DNA of 64,000 bases from NCBI RefSeq assembly GCF_016862455.1, contig NZ_BOMZ01000026.1:124001-188000 (forward strand), in the 5' to 3' direction. Source of the DNA: Actinoplanes utahensis (lineage in GTDB: Bacteria; Actinomycetota; Actinomycetes; Mycobacteriales; Micromonosporaceae). A program made the translations under genes and the position numbers. Numbering within the stretch: position 1 is the first letter of the stretch; each line of letters begins with the position of its first letter. Of this stretch, positions 25,978 through 37,768 are shown in pieces. Below the pieces are notes generated by a model, which saw only the letters and a program-made list of their open reading frames with translations, did no database searches and was not told the origin of the DNA.

Positions 25978-28240
25978 TCTTTCACCAGGAGAGCGACGGG
26001 ATAGGTGTGGAGCAGCTCGGCCACCGTCAGACGATTCCCACCGTAGCTGGTATTCGTGAACACTTCCGTCCAACTGTGTCCGTCGAGTGACAGCGCGGTG
26101 TCCCCCCAACCGCCGTGCCGTGACAATCCCACCGGCAGCCGGGTGGCGACCGCCACCACCCCGCCACGGTCGAAGGCGACGACGTGTTCCGGCACGCGTC
26201 CCTCGGCGTAGACCGGGCGGTATCCGGCGAACAGCTCGGGACGCTGCCGGCGCAGGCGCAGGATCCGGCTGGTGACCAGCAGTTTGGCCGCGCCGGTCTC
26301 GTCCACCGGGGGCAGCCAGCCGTCGTCGATGCGGCCGAGCAGCTCACGGCGCTGCGCGAAGTCGACGGGACGGCGGTTGTCCGGGTCGACGAGCGAGTGG
26401 TCCCACAGCTCGGTGCCCTGATAGACGTCGGGGACGCCGGGCATGGTGAGCTGCACGAGCTTCTGGCTGAGCGAGTTCGACCAGCCGGGCGGCGTGATGG
26501 AGGCGGCGAAGTCGGCGACCTCCCGGTGCAGGGCCGGGTCGTCGTAGATCTTGTCGATCATCTGCCGCAGGGCCGTTTCGAAGACCTCGTCGGGCTTCAG
26601 CCAGGACGTTCCGGTTCCGGCCTCCCGGGCGGCCTTCTGGGCGTACGCCTGAAGCCGCTCTCGGGAGACCGGCCACGCGGCGACCGCGACCTGCCAGATC
26701 AGATGGGCCAGCGCCGGGTCCGGGAGCGGAGCGAAGCGGACCCACCGGCGTACCACCTCGGTCCAGTCGCCCGGCACCTCGGAGAGGACCGCGAGCCGGG
26801 CCCGCACGTCCTCGCCGCGTTTGGTGTCGTGGGTGGCGAGGGACGTCATGGTGTCCGGCCATTCCGACGACCGCTGGTCGGCGAAGTCGTGGAACTCGTC
26901 GACGGTGACGCCGAACTTGGCCGGGTCGTTGCCGACCTCGTTGCGGGCCACGAACCGGGTCCACCGGTAGAACGCGTTGTCCTCCACGCCCTTGGCCATC
27001 ACCGCGCCGGTGAACTGCTGGAACCGGACGGCCAGCTCGTCGGCGGGGTTGCGCAGCCGACTGGTGACCTGGTCCAGCGCGGTGATCAGGTGGGGCCGCC
27101 GGCGTCCCGCCTCGGACCGGGCGACCGCCAGATGCCGGCTGCCGGCCGGCAGGTAGGAGCGGTAGACCGGGAAACAGGCGGCGAGTTCGGCGAGCGCCCG
27201 GTCGGCGCCCTCGATCTCGGGCGCCAGCCGGGCGAGCCGGCCCAGCTCGGCCGCCAGCACCTTGGTGGCGACGTCGTGCTTGGCCTGGTGCACCAGGTCC
27301 TGCCAGGACGTGGTGCCGCCGGTCAGATAGTGGTCGAGGGTGTCGAAGAAGGCTTCCGTGCCGGGGTCGACGAAGACGCCGTTGACCTCGGCCATCGCGT
27401 CGTACCCGGTGGTGCCGGCGACCGGCCAGGCGGGCATCTGCTCGCCCGGTTCGAGGATCTTCTCGACCACGATCCAGGCGTCCGGGGCGGCGTTGCGGAG
27501 CCGGTTGAAGTACTCACCGGGGTTGCGCAGCCCGTCCGGGTGGTCGACCCGGATGCCCTGCGCGATGCCCTCGTGGTACCAGCGAAGGATCTCGGCGTGG
27601 GTGGCGGCGAAGACGTCCGGGTCCTCGACGCGCAGCCCGGCCAGGTCGGTGATGGCGAAGAACCGCCGGTAGTTGATCTCGGTGTCGCCGCGGGTCCAGT
27701 TGACCAGCTCGTAGTGCTGCCGGTCGTGGACCTCGCGGGCCGTCCCCTCGCCGGTGCCGTCGGCGATCGGATAGCGCTTGTCGAAGTAGCGCAGCTCGCC
27801 GTCCTCCACACGGAGGTCGTCGAGCGCGTCCGGGCTGTCCGCCAGGACCGGGAGCAGGATCCGCCCGCGCTCCCAGTCGATGTCGTAGTAGCCGGCGAAC
27901 TCCGACTCCCGGCCGTTCCTCAGCACGTCCCACCAGCTCGGGTTGGTGTGCGGCACCGCCACCCCGGCATGGTTGGGGACGATGTCGACGACCAGGCCGA
28001 GGTTCGCCGACTTCAGGGCCTGGTGCAGCGTGGACAGCCCCTCGGCGCCACCGAGCGCCGGGCTGACCCGCGAGTGGTCCACCACGTCGTAGCCGTGTTC
28101 GGAGCCGGGCGCCGCGGTCAGCAGCGGAGCCGAGTAGAGGTGGCTCACCCCGAGATCGGCGAGGTAGTCGGCGATCTCAGCGGTGGCCTTCAGAGGGAAG
28201 TCGGGACGGACCTGGACTCGGTAAGTACTGCTCGGGCGCA

Positions 28241-28241
<1 letters not shown>
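25974..28241 (-). CDS. treY: Maltooligosyl trehalose synthase
   Basis: A 755-residue GH13 enzyme converting the reducing-end alpha-1,4 bond of a maltooligosaccharide to alpha-1,1. It shows the family start STYRVQVRPDFPLKA, SHLYSAPLLTAAPGSEHGYD, VVDIVPNHAGVA, GIRVDHPDGLRNPGEY and WIVVEKILEPGE. The ATG at 28241 overlaps the glgX TAA by one base. Together with the debranching enzyme and TreZ it makes trehalose from glycogen. Confidence 0.96.
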
Positions 28242-30352
<2,111 letters not shown>

Positions 30353-30501
30353 ACCGTGCTCCTGCCCCCTCGGCCGTCCAGTTGTCCGCGGCCTTGCGGG
30401 CCGTGCATGCCCATCGGAGGGACGGATTAACCCTGCCCGGCCGCGTCAGGTCATTCTCTCGGACGCCGCCGCCGGAGGCGGCCCGACTGTCCGGTTAGCC
30501 G

Positions 30502-30531
30502 TTGACATCTCCCCCTCCGGGGGTTTAAGGC
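30502..30531 (+). promoter_or_regulatory. Promoter for the GDE-type debranching gene
   Basis: A perfect TTGACA at 30502-30507 is followed after 16 or 18 bases by TTTAAG (30524) or TAAGGC (30526). Transcription would start near 30537, some 20 bases before the GTG at 30558. The spacer holds the inverted repeat CCCCC-TCC-GGGGG (30511-30523), which could be an operator or a structural feature. Confidence 0.6.
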
Positions 30532-30557
30532 GATCAAAATTGAGCATTTGAGGCATC

Positions 30558-32426
30558 GTGCCGCGGAATGATCAGATCATCTTTGGGCCGCAGGTCTGCG
30601 GCTCGCTTGCCGTCGATGCAGGTGGCGGCCGGGAATGGCTGGTGACGGACGGTCTCGGTGGGTACGCCAGTGGCACTGTCAGCGGGTTGCGCACCCGCCG
30701 CGAGCACGCCCTTCTGACCGTTTCTGATCACGTCGGCCTCGTGTCGCTCGACCTCACCGTCACCCTCCCCTCCGGCACCAAGGTCGCGCTCGGCACACAC
30801 CGCTGGGAGGCCGGCGCCACCGACCCTGCCGGGCACCGCCATCTGGAGACGTTCGCCCTGGTCGACGGCCTGCCACGCTGGCGGTGGCGGATCGGCGACG
30901 TAGTCGTCGAACGTGAGCTCGCGATGCGCCACGGCCACCACTGCCTCGCCGTCGTGGACCGGGTCGTCTCCGCTCCCGCGCCCGTCGGCCTCGCCGTCGC
31001 CGCGATGTGCACGTGGCGAACCACACACAGCACTCGCCGTGCGGCGCACGCCCCACTCACCGTCGAACAGGTCTCCGGCGGGGCGGTGATCGACCGCGCC
31101 TACCGGCTGCACGGACCCGGCTGGCAGCCCGCCGGCCTCTGGCACCTCGGCGTGCGCACCGGCGACGACATCGAGGACCTCTGGCACGCCGGCACCTTCT
31201 CCCGGCAGGTGGAGGCCGGCGGCATGTGCGAGATCTCGGCCTGGGCGGGCGACCTCGCCGCGGAGCCGCCGGCGCCGTCCGTGGTCGTCGCCGCCGAGCG
31301 CGAGCGCGCTCACCGGCTCATCACCCTGGCCAAGACCGAGGGGTACGCCGCCACGCTCGCTCTCGCCGCCGACCGGTTCATCGTCCGGGCCGCCGACGGA
31401 CCCGATGTGGTCTCCGGCTATCCGGGCAACGGCCGCTACCTCGCCGACACGATGGCCGCGTACGAGGGGCTGTTCCTCGACACCGGCCGCGTCGACGAGG
31501 GCCGTGAACTGCTGATCGCCCGGACCCGCGCGGCCACCCGGGCGATGCGCGTCCCGGCCGGGCCGTGGCTGCGGCACGACGCGCTCGACGCTCCGCTGTG
31601 GCTGGTGCACGCGGTGGACCGGCACGTGACCCGGACCGGTGACGGGGACCTGGCCAACCGGCTCGCCGCACCGCTCGGCCGGCTGCTGCGCCACCACCTC
31701 GGCGGCACCGGCCCGCTCACCATCGACCCCGCCGACGGCCTGCTGCGCCTGTCCCCCGCCACCGCCCCCGACGTCGAGACTCCGCGGGCCGGCAAACCCG
31801 TGGAGATCAACGCGCTGTGGGTGAACGCTCTGGCCGCGATGTGCGACCTGCTCGCCGAGACCGGCCGGGACGACACCGAGCCACGGACCCGGCACACCCT
31901 TGCCCACGCCTCCTTCCGGTCCCGTTTCCCGGCCCCCGAGGGCTGGCTCTACGACGTCGTCGAGGGCCCGGCCGCGATCTATCCGCTCGGCGCCGGAACC
32001 CACCACGACGACCCGTCGCTGCGCCCGCACCAACTGCTGGCCTGGTCCTTGCCGCACGCGCCGATGCGCGGCCACGCCGCGAACGCCGTCCGGGCCGCCG
32101 GTGAGTCCCTGCTCACCCCGCTCGGCCTGCGCACCCTGGCCCCCGCCGAGTACGGCTATCAGCCCCGCCAGCCCGCCGGCCTGGACATCGCCCACCACCA
32201 GGGCACCGTCTGGACGTGGCTGATCGGCCCGTACGCCGACGCCTGCGTCGCCGCCGGCCTCCCGGTGGAGGGCCTGCTCACCGGCCTGGACGCGCACCTG
32301 AGCGAAGCCGGCCTCGGGTCGCTGGGCGAGACCGCCCACGGCGACGCCCCGCACCGGGCCGCCGGCCCGCCGTTCTCCGCCCGCTCGGTCGCCGAGGTGC
32401 TGCGCGTGAAACGGCGCTACGAGTGA
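30558..32426 (+). CDS. Amylo-alpha-1,6-glucosidase (GDE family) glycogen debranching enzyme
   Basis: 622 residues in the two-part layout of archaeal/bacterial GDE proteins. The N-terminal beta-sandwich (about 1-255) starts near the signature EWLVTDGLGGYASGTVSG. The C-terminal (alpha/alpha)6 GH133-like catalytic domain has SGYPGNGRYLADTMAAYEGL, DAPLWLVHAV and GKPVEINALWVNAL. It removes branch-point glucose from glycogen by a different fold from GlgX. The GTG start has no strong Shine-Dalgarno. It is followed by the GT4 gene, suggesting a glycogen or alpha-glucan turnover unit. Confidence 0.9.
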   Translation: MPRNDQIIFGPQVCGSLAVDAGGGREWLVTDGLGGYASGTVSGLRTRREHALLTVSDHVGLVSLDLTVTLPSGTKVALGTHRWEAGATDPAGHRHLETFALVDGLPRWRWRIGDVVVERELAMRHGHHCLAVVDRVVSAPAPVGLAVAAMCTWRTTHSTRRAAHAPLTVEQVSGGAVIDRAYRLHGPGWQPAGLWHLGVRTGDDIEDLWHAGTFSRQVEAGGMCEISAWAGDLAAEPPAPSVVVAAERERAHRLITLAKTEGYAATLALAADRFIVRAADGPDVVSGYPGNGRYLADTMAAYEGLFLDTGRVDEGRELLIARTRAATRAMRVPAGPWLRHDALDAPLWLVHAVDRHVTRTGDGDLANRLAAPLGRLLRHHLGGTGPLTIDPADGLLRLSPATAPDVETPRAGKPVEINALWVNALAAMCDLLAETGRDDTEPRTRHTLAHASFRSRFPAPEGWLYDVVEGPAAIYPLGAGTHHDDPSLRPHQLLAWSLPHAPMRGHAANAVRAAGESLLTPLGLRTLAPAEYGYQPRQPAGLDIAHHQGTVWTWLIGPYADACVAAGLPVEGLLTGLDAHLSEAGLGSLGETAHGDAPHRAAGPPFSARSVAEVLRVKRRYE

Positions 32427-32514
32427 ACAGTCGACACCGACCGCGGGTGGGTTCCGGGCGCGCACGACGGCCGAACCCCACACGCCGCCGGAAGGCACGA
32501 GGAGGCGCCGCCCG

Positions 32515-33768
32515 ATGACCCGGATCCTGATGCTGAGCTGGGAATACCCGCCACTGCTGGTGGGCGGCCTGGGCCGGCACGTGCACGCGCTGGCCACCAC
32601 CCTGGCACGGGCCGGGCACGAGGTCACCGTGGTCACCCGGCACACCCCGGGCGCGCTGCTGGAGGAGTACAGCGAGGGCGTCCGGGTGGTCCGCGCCCCC
32701 GACGACCCGCCCGCCTTCCCGGTGACCGGCGGTGACCTGCTCGCCTGGGCGGTCGCCTTCAACCACACGCTGACCCGGGCCGCCCTGCGCGCCTGCCGGA
32801 CCGGCGGCTTCGACGTGGTGCACGCCCACGACTGGCTGGTCGCGCACACCGCGATGACCGTGCGCGACCACCTGGACGTGCCGCTGGTCGCCACCATCCA
32901 CGCCACCGAGTCCGGCCGCCACCAGGGCCATCTGCCGCACCCGCACAACCGCACCATCGACGACATCGAACGCTGGCTCGCCGACCAGGCCGACCGCGTG
33001 ATCGTCTGCTCGGACTACATGAAACGGGAGATCACCCGCCTGTTCGGCGTACCCGCGGACCGTGTCGACGTGGTCTACAACGGCGTCGACACGCTGCGCT
33101 GGCGAGCCCGGCCCCGGGCGGTCGCCGCGGCCCGCACCCGGTACGCCGGGGACGGCCCGCTGATCAGCTACGCCGGCCGGCTCGTCTACGAGAAGGGCGT
33201 GCAACTGCTGCTGGCGGCCCTGCCCGCGCTGCGCGACCGGTTCCCCGGCCTGCGCGTGGTGATCGCCGGCGACGGCCCGTACCGGGCGGAGCTGGAAGCC
33301 CTGGCCGCCGGCGCACCCGAGGTGAGCTTCGCCGGGTTCCTCGGCGGCCACGAGCTGACCGCGCTGATGGGCGCCTCCGACTGCTACGTGGTACCGAGCA
33401 TCTACGAGCCGTTCGGCATGGTCGCCCTGGAGGCGTCGGCCGCCGGGACACCGGTCGCGGTCGCCGCCACCGGAGGTCTCGCCGAGATCGTCGACCACGG
33501 CGTGACCGGCGTGACCTTCCCACCCGGCGACCCGTACGCGCTGGCCGAGGCGGTCGACAGCGTCCTCGCCGACCGCGACTACGCCCGGTCGCTGGCCCTG
33601 CGTGCCCGGGACCGGGTCCGCGACGACTTCAACTGGCCCGCCATCGCCGCCGGAACCGCCACCGTCTACGCCGGCGCCCGCGCCCACGACGCCGGCCGCG
33701 TCTCCCGCGAGGCCGAACACGTCCTCGCCCGCATCCCCTCCCCCAGCACCGCCCACTCCGCCGGCTGA
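32515..33768 (+). CDS. GT4-family glycosyltransferase, glycogen-synthase-like
   Basis: A 417-residue GT-B fold enzyme. The N-domain begins MLSWEYPPLLVGGLGRHVH and has HAHDW at 103-107. The C-domain has SYAGRLVYEKGVQLL and the nucleotide-sugar motif EPFGMVALEASAAGTPV from 298. GAGGAGG before the ATG is a strong ribosome site. The N-terminal motif is like retaining alpha-glucan synthases such as mycobacterial GlgM/GlgA types, and the neighbouring debranching genes suggest alpha-glucan synthesis. The sugar donor cannot be fixed from sequence. Confidence 0.85.
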   Translation: MTRILMLSWEYPPLLVGGLGRHVHALATTLARAGHEVTVVTRHTPGALLEEYSEGVRVVRAPDDPPAFPVTGGDLLAWAVAFNHTLTRAALRACRTGGFDVVHAHDWLVAHTAMTVRDHLDVPLVATIHATESGRHQGHLPHPHNRTIDDIERWLADQADRVIVCSDYMKREITRLFGVPADRVDVVYNGVDTLRWRARPRAVAAARTRYAGDGPLISYAGRLVYEKGVQLLLAALPALRDRFPGLRVVIAGDGPYRAELEALAAGAPEVSFAGFLGGHELTALMGASDCYVVPSIYEPFGMVALEASAAGTPVAVAATGGLAEIVDHGVTGVTFPPGDPYALAEAVDSVLADRDYARSLALRARDRVRDDFNWPAIAAGTATVYAGARAHDAGRVSREAEHVLARIPSPSTAHSAG

Positions 33769-33780
33769 CCGGCCCTCCTC

Positions 33781-33811
33781 CCCGCCGTCCCGGTCGCGCC
33801 GGGACGGCGGG
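33781..33811 (+). terminator. Hairpin after the GT4 gene
   Basis: A perfect 13-bp stem (33781-33793 with 33799-33811) and 5-base loop, starting 12 bases after the stop codon at 33768. No U-tract follows at once, but CTCTTTAAGG lies about 10 bases on. It would terminate the GDE-GT4 transcript. Confidence 0.75.
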
Positions 33812-33839
33812 TGGCGCGCACTCTTTAAGGTCGGTCGAT

Positions 33840-34199
33840 GTGACCGAACCCCTGGAGAGAGACGACGAGGAAGAACTCGGCATGCCCCGCGCGGCCCGGG
33901 AGACCGCCCTCGCGCTGGCCCTGGGCGGCCTGATGGTGTGGCCCTGCGGCGCCACCATGCTGTCCTGGCTGCTGGTGATCTCGAGCGACTCGTGCGGCCC
34001 GGACGACCCCGACCTGATCTGCTCCGCGCACGGGCAGCAACTCGCCGGCAACATCCCGATCTACGGCAGCATCGCCGCCATCGTGGTGGGCGGAGCGGGC
34101 ATGATCGCGGGTCCCCGCTTCCGTGCCCTCGGCCTCACCCTCGGCTACCTCGTCAACCTCGGCTGCGCACTGACCGGCGTCATCATCGCCCACAGCTGA
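33840..34199 (+). CDS. Small membrane protein, unknown
   Basis: 119 residues with a short acidic N-terminus (MTEPLERDDEEE) and three or four TM helices (about 22-45, 68-88, 95-115). A hydrophilic loop between the first two carries two cysteines (SSDSCGPDDPDLICSA) likely to face outward and pair. GTG start at 33840, overlapping an out-of-frame ATG; AAGG lies nine bases upstream. No family recognised. Confidence 0.65.
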   Translation: MTEPLERDDEEELGMPRAARETALALALGGLMVWPCGATMLSWLLVISSDSCGPDDPDLICSAHGQQLAGNIPIYGSIAAIVVGGAGMIAGPRFRALGLTLGYLVNLGCALTGVIIAHS

Positions 34200-34366
34200 C
34201 CCCGCCACGGGCCGCGGCCACCGCCTCAGCCCGCTCGCCGCGCAACGGTCCGGTGAACCGCCCACCTCGCACGGACCGCCACGGCGCCCTCTACTTGCCG
34301 TACCGCATCGGGAGAAGTGACCGGAAGCCGAGAAGCCCGCATCGACCATCGCGGCGGACCGGCCGG

Positions 34367-35278
34367 TCAGCGGCCCGCCGCGTAGGCGGAGAGGCCGGTG
34401 TAGGCCGCGGCGAGCAGCGGGACCGGGATGCCGTGGCCGGCCGCCTTGGTGACCAGGTCGCCGACGATCGCGTCGGCTTCGACCGGGAGCCCCTGGGTCA
34501 GATCGCGGTACATCGACGAGGTGGCCGGCTCGGTCGTCGCGATCGTGGCCTCCAGCATGGCCGCGCCCTTGCCGCGGATCGGATGGCCGGACGCCTCGGC
34601 GACCGCGGTGGCCTCGGCGGCGAGCGCGTGCAGGAACTCCGGCCCGCCGGGCGCCCGGTTGATCGCCCCGATCGAGGCGCGCATCAGCGTGGTGGCCGCG
34701 CCGAGGGTGGCCAGCAGCACCCACTTGTCCCACAGTTCCTGCACGATCGTGGCGCTGGCCCGGGCGTCGAATCCGGCGCCGGTCAGCGCATCGGTGACCG
34801 CGAGCAGACGATCGTCGGCGTCGGCATCGCCGCCGAGCGGGCCGAACGACAGCCGGTGCAGGCCGTTCATCTGCACCACGTCGCCCTCCTCGTCGAGCGT
34901 CGCGTTGATCATGCAGACACCGCCCCAGGCCCGGTCCGAACCGAACCGCCGGACCAGCGCCTCGATGTGCCGCATGCCGTTGAGCAGAGGGATCACCACG
35001 GTCCGCGGGCCGGCCGCGGGCAGCGCGGCGGCCAGCGCCGGCTCCAGCGAATAGCTCTTCACCGCGATCAGCACCACGTCGTAGTGCCCGTCGGCCTCGG
35101 TGATCGTGCGCGGCCGCAGCACCGTCTCACCGTCCGGCCCCTTGATCCGCAGGCCACGGTCGGCGAGCACCCCGGCCCGGCCCGGCCGGACCAGGAAGGT
35201 GACATCCCGGCCGACCTGCGCGAGGCGGCCGCCGAAGTATCCGCCGGTCGCCCCGGCGCCGACCACCAGGATCCTCAT
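34367..35278 (-). CDS. Ketopantoate reductase-like 2-dehydropantoate 2-reductase
   Basis: A 303-residue PanE/ApbA-fold oxidoreductase. The Rossmann motif VVGAGATGGYFGG is at 5-17, the NADP region is followed by VLIAVKSYSL and PLLNGMRHIE, and the C-terminal domain has the catalytic-Lys segment LWDKWVLLATLGA. Such enzymes reduce 2-dehydropantoate to pantoate for CoA, but many actinobacterial paralogues have unknown 2-oxoacid substrates. The ATG overlaps the UBP gene stop (ATGA). Being third in an antiporter operon makes a general pantothenate role uncertain. Confidence 0.82.
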   Translation of the reverse strand: MRILVVGAGATGGYFGGRLAQVGRDVTFLVRPGRAGVLADRGLRIKGPDGETVLRPRTITEADGHYDVVLIAVKSYSLEPALAAALPAAGPRTVVIPLLNGMRHIEALVRRFGSDRAWGGVCMINATLDEEGDVVQMNGLHRLSFGPLGGDADADDRLLAVTDALTGAGFDARASATIVQELWDKWVLLATLGAATTLMRASIGAINRAPGGPEFLHALAAEATAVAEASGHPIRGKGAAMLEATIATTEPATSSMYRDLTQGLPVEADAIVGDLVTKAAGHGIPVPLLAAAYTGLSAYAAGR

Positions 35279-35538
35279 CCCAGCTGCTCGTCGTCGTAGC
35301 ACCAGCGCCAGGTCTCCCCCGGCTCGAACGAGCGCATCACCGGATGCCGCTCCGCGGCGTGGTGCGCGGACATGTGCCGGCCCGGCGACGAGTCGCAGCA
35401 GGCGACCAGCCCGCAGTTCAGGCAGAGGCGCAGGTGCACCCAGTTGTGGTTGCCGATGTCATGGCACTGCCGGCAGCCGTCCTCGTAGGCGCTCAGCGGC
35501 GCCGGCTCGGTCGCGTCCTTGAGGTGCTGGCAGATCAA
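35275..35538 (-). CDS. UBP-type zinc finger protein
   Basis: An 87-residue single-domain protein with a ZnF-UBP pattern: C3 and H5, C22xxC25, C39xxC42, C47/C48, and histidines H55, H59/H60 and H65, in a GLVACCDSSPGRHMSAHH core. In eukaryotes this fold binds the ubiquitin C-terminus; in actinobacteria small UBP proteins are often found with, or fused to, Na+/H+ antiporters. It overlaps both neighbours by four bases, so it is likely a regulatory partner of the antiporter. Confidence 0.88.
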   Translation of the reverse strand: MICQHLKDATEPAPLSAYEDGCRQCHDIGNHNWVHLRLCLNCGLVACCDSSPGRHMSAHHAAERHPVMRSFEPGETWRWCYDDEQLG

Positions 35539-37118
35539 TGGTCCTCACTCCGTTGCAGCTGGGACTCTTCCAGGTCCAGTTCGCGCTGGGCGCGGGTCAG
35601 CACCTCCTCGGGGATCCGCCCCTCGTTCCGGGCGATCTTGAAGACGTGCCGTTCCGCTCTGATCATCTCCCGGCGGAGACGACCGTACGCCGCCGACGGG
35701 GTTTCCCGCTCCTGGCTGCCGAGCCGTTCCCAGGCGTTGTTGCCCCGGCTCTCCACCAGTCCGCGCAGCCGGTCCACCACCGACGGCGGGGCGCTCCCGG
35801 CGTGCGCGTCGAGCGCCTCCAGCGCGGCCCGGCCGGCCTGATGCTGCACCCCGGCCTCGGCCAGGGCGTCCTGGGCGCTGCTGTCCTCCTGCACGCCGAG
35901 ACGCCGGGCCAGCCACGGCAGCGTGGTGCCCTGGAGCAGCAGGGTCAGCACGATGACCGCGAAGGCGACGAAGACGAACAGCTCACGCGGGTACTCCGGG
36001 ACGGTGCCGTCGGCGGTGGGCTCCGGCAGGGTCTGCGCGGCGGCCAGGGTCACCACGCCGCGCATCCCGGCCCAGGCGATCACGGTCGGCACGCTCGCCG
36101 GCGGCCGCTCCTCCCGGTTACGGATCCGCGGGATGAGCCTCGCCAGATAGGTCGCCGGGTACATCCAGAGGAACCGGATCAGCAGCAACGAGCCGAAGAC
36201 CACGGCGGTTACCTGCACGGTCGTGGCCATGTCCGTCTCGATGGTGCTGACCACCGTCCGCAACTGCAGGCCGACCAGGAGGAAGACCACACCCTCCAGC
36301 AGGAAGTTGACCAGGCGCCAGACCGCGTCCATCTGCAGCCGGGACGACGCCGACAACAGGTAGGGGAAGCGGTGCCCGAGATAGAGGCCGGCGATGACGA
36401 CCGCCACCACGCTGGAGGTGTGCAGGCTCTCCGCGACCACCACCACCACCACGAACGGGGTGAGCAACGCCACCGCGTCGTCCAGCAGCGGGTCGACGAT
36501 CTTCCGGTGCAGCCAGGCCGCGCCGACCGCGAACGCCAGCCCGATCAGCAGGCCGCCGCCGGCCGTCCGGACCACGGCGACGGAGATGTCCCAGAACCCG
36601 ATCGCGCCGCCGGCCAGCGCACCGACCGCGACCCGCACCATCACCAGGGCGGTCGCGTCGTTCAGCAGGCTCTCGCCCTCCAGGATCGTGACGACCCGGC
36701 GCGGCAGGCCCACCCGGCGGGCGATCGCGGTCGCGGAGACCGCGTCCGGCGGCGCGACGATCGCGCCGAGCGCCACACAGGCGGAGAGCGGCACCGCGGG
36801 GAGCAGCAGATGTACGAGGGAGCCGACCACCAGCGCGGTCAGCACCACCAGGCCCACCGCGAGCAGCAGGATGGGCCGCAGAGCCAGCCGGAACGCGGGC
36901 ACCGAGGTCTGCAGGGCCGCCACGTACAGCAGCGGCGGGAGGATGCCGATCAGCACCAGCTCCGGCTCGAGATGCGCCTCCGGGAACCCGGGCACATACG
37001 ACAGGCCGAGCCCCGCGACGAGCAGGACGAGGGGCGCCACGAACCCGAGTCGCCGGGCCAGTGCCGCTCCGACCACGGAGATCCCGACGAGAACGACCGT
37101 GTCGACGATGGTCTCCAT
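35535..37118 (-). CDS. CPA1-family Na+/H+ antiporter
   Basis: 527 residues: about 12 TM helices (1-405), then a cytoplasmic C-terminal tail rich in charged helices (about 410-527). The transport site is visible in IVAPPDAVSATAIARR and LEGESLLNDATALV, the NhaP/NHE signature with the conserved ND pair. It exports Na+ or K+ in exchange for protons at the plasma membrane. It is first of a three-gene operon joined by ATGA overlaps. A TAAGCT box seven bases before the ATG suggests leaderless transcription. Confidence 0.92.
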   Translation of the reverse strand: METIVDTVVLVGISVVGAALARRLGFVAPLVLLVAGLGLSYVPGFPEAHLEPELVLIGILPPLLYVAALQTSVPAFRLALRPILLLAVGLVVLTALVVGSLVHLLLPAVPLSACVALGAIVAPPDAVSATAIARRVGLPRRVVTILEGESLLNDATALVMVRVAVGALAGGAIGFWDISVAVVRTAGGGLLIGLAFAVGAAWLHRKIVDPLLDDAVALLTPFVVVVVVAESLHTSSVVAVVIAGLYLGHRFPYLLSASSRLQMDAVWRLVNFLLEGVVFLLVGLQLRTVVSTIETDMATTVQVTAVVFGSLLLIRFLWMYPATYLARLIPRIRNREERPPASVPTVIAWAGMRGVVTLAAAQTLPEPTADGTVPEYPRELFVFVAFAVIVLTLLLQGTTLPWLARRLGVQEDSSAQDALAEAGVQHQAGRAALEALDAHAGSAPPSVVDRLRGLVESRGNNAWERLGSQERETPSAAYGRLRREMIRAERHVFKIARNEGRIPEEVLTRAQRELDLEESQLQRSEDH

Positions 37119-37125
37119 GCCGGGA

Positions 37126-37131
37126 AGCTTA
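37126..37131 (-). promoter_or_regulatory. -10 box of probable leaderless promoter for the antiporter operon
   Basis: TAAGCT on the minus strand, seven bases before the ATG at 37118. No Shine-Dalgarno sequence and no clear -35 are visible. Confidence 0.4.
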
Positions 37132-37152
37132 GAGACTGCCCCGGCCGGTTCC

Positions 37153-37737
37153 CTACGTGGTGCTGACCACGCCGGATCGCGCGACCGTGGTGGTGTAGGT
37201 GCCGTCCATCCCCTTGCGGGTCTTCACCACGTCGACCGAGAAGACGTACGGGGTACCGGCCGACAGCCCGGAGACGGTGGCGCTGACCTCCCCGCACACC
37301 TCCGGGGCGCTGCGGGTCCAGCCGACCTCCTCCTGCGCGCCGACCCGGAGGTCCTGGCTGATCGCGGTGATCCGGTAGTCGACGATGTCCGAGCCGCCCG
37401 GGTGGTACCAGGTGACCACCGCGCTGGTGCTGGACGGCACGACACCCACTCCGTTGATCATGGTGGTCTGGCGGCGCGGGGTGCAGCTCGGATCGGGCGC
37501 CGCCGTCGGGGTGGCGGTCCCCGTCGGCAGCGCGGGCAGGGTCGTCGACGGCGTCGGCGAGGCCGTGCCCATCGTCTCCGAGGGCGACGGGGTCGCGTTG
37601 CCCTCGGAGACCACGATCCAGTTCGCGCCCGACCTGTCGGTGTCCTCCTCGGTGCGCCCCGAGGAGGACGAGCACGCGCCCAGCAGCAGCGGCAGCGCGA
37701 TCAGGGTCAGGGCGGCGGACTTCCGATATCCCAGCAC
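37153..37737 (-). CDS. Secreted lipoprotein with fibronectin-III-like domain
   Basis: 194 residues. The signal peptide is LGYRKSAALTLIALPLLLGAC with a good lipobox (LLGAC), so the Cys should be lipidated and the protein held on the outer face of the membrane. A Ser/Thr/Pro linker (about 40-88) precedes a domain with YHPGGSDIVDYRITA and GLSAGTPYVFSVDVV, typical of Fn3 strands. The GTG at 37737 gives the correct signal peptide length; extending upstream would bury it. The ligand is unknown. It ends 34 bases before the antiporter gene starts on the same strand. Confidence 0.75.
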   Translation of the reverse strand: MLGYRKSAALTLIALPLLLGACSSSSGRTEEDTDRSGANWIVVSEGNATPSPSETMGTASPTPSTTLPALPTGTATPTAAPDPSCTPRRQTTMINGVGVVPSSTSAVVTWYHPGGSDIVDYRITAISQDLRVGAQEEVGWTRSAPEVCGEVSATVSGLSAGTPYVFSVDVVKTRKGMDGTYTTTVARSGVVSTT

Positions 37738-37768
37738 GACTGGTGTTTCGGGCCGCCGCCGCGGATTC

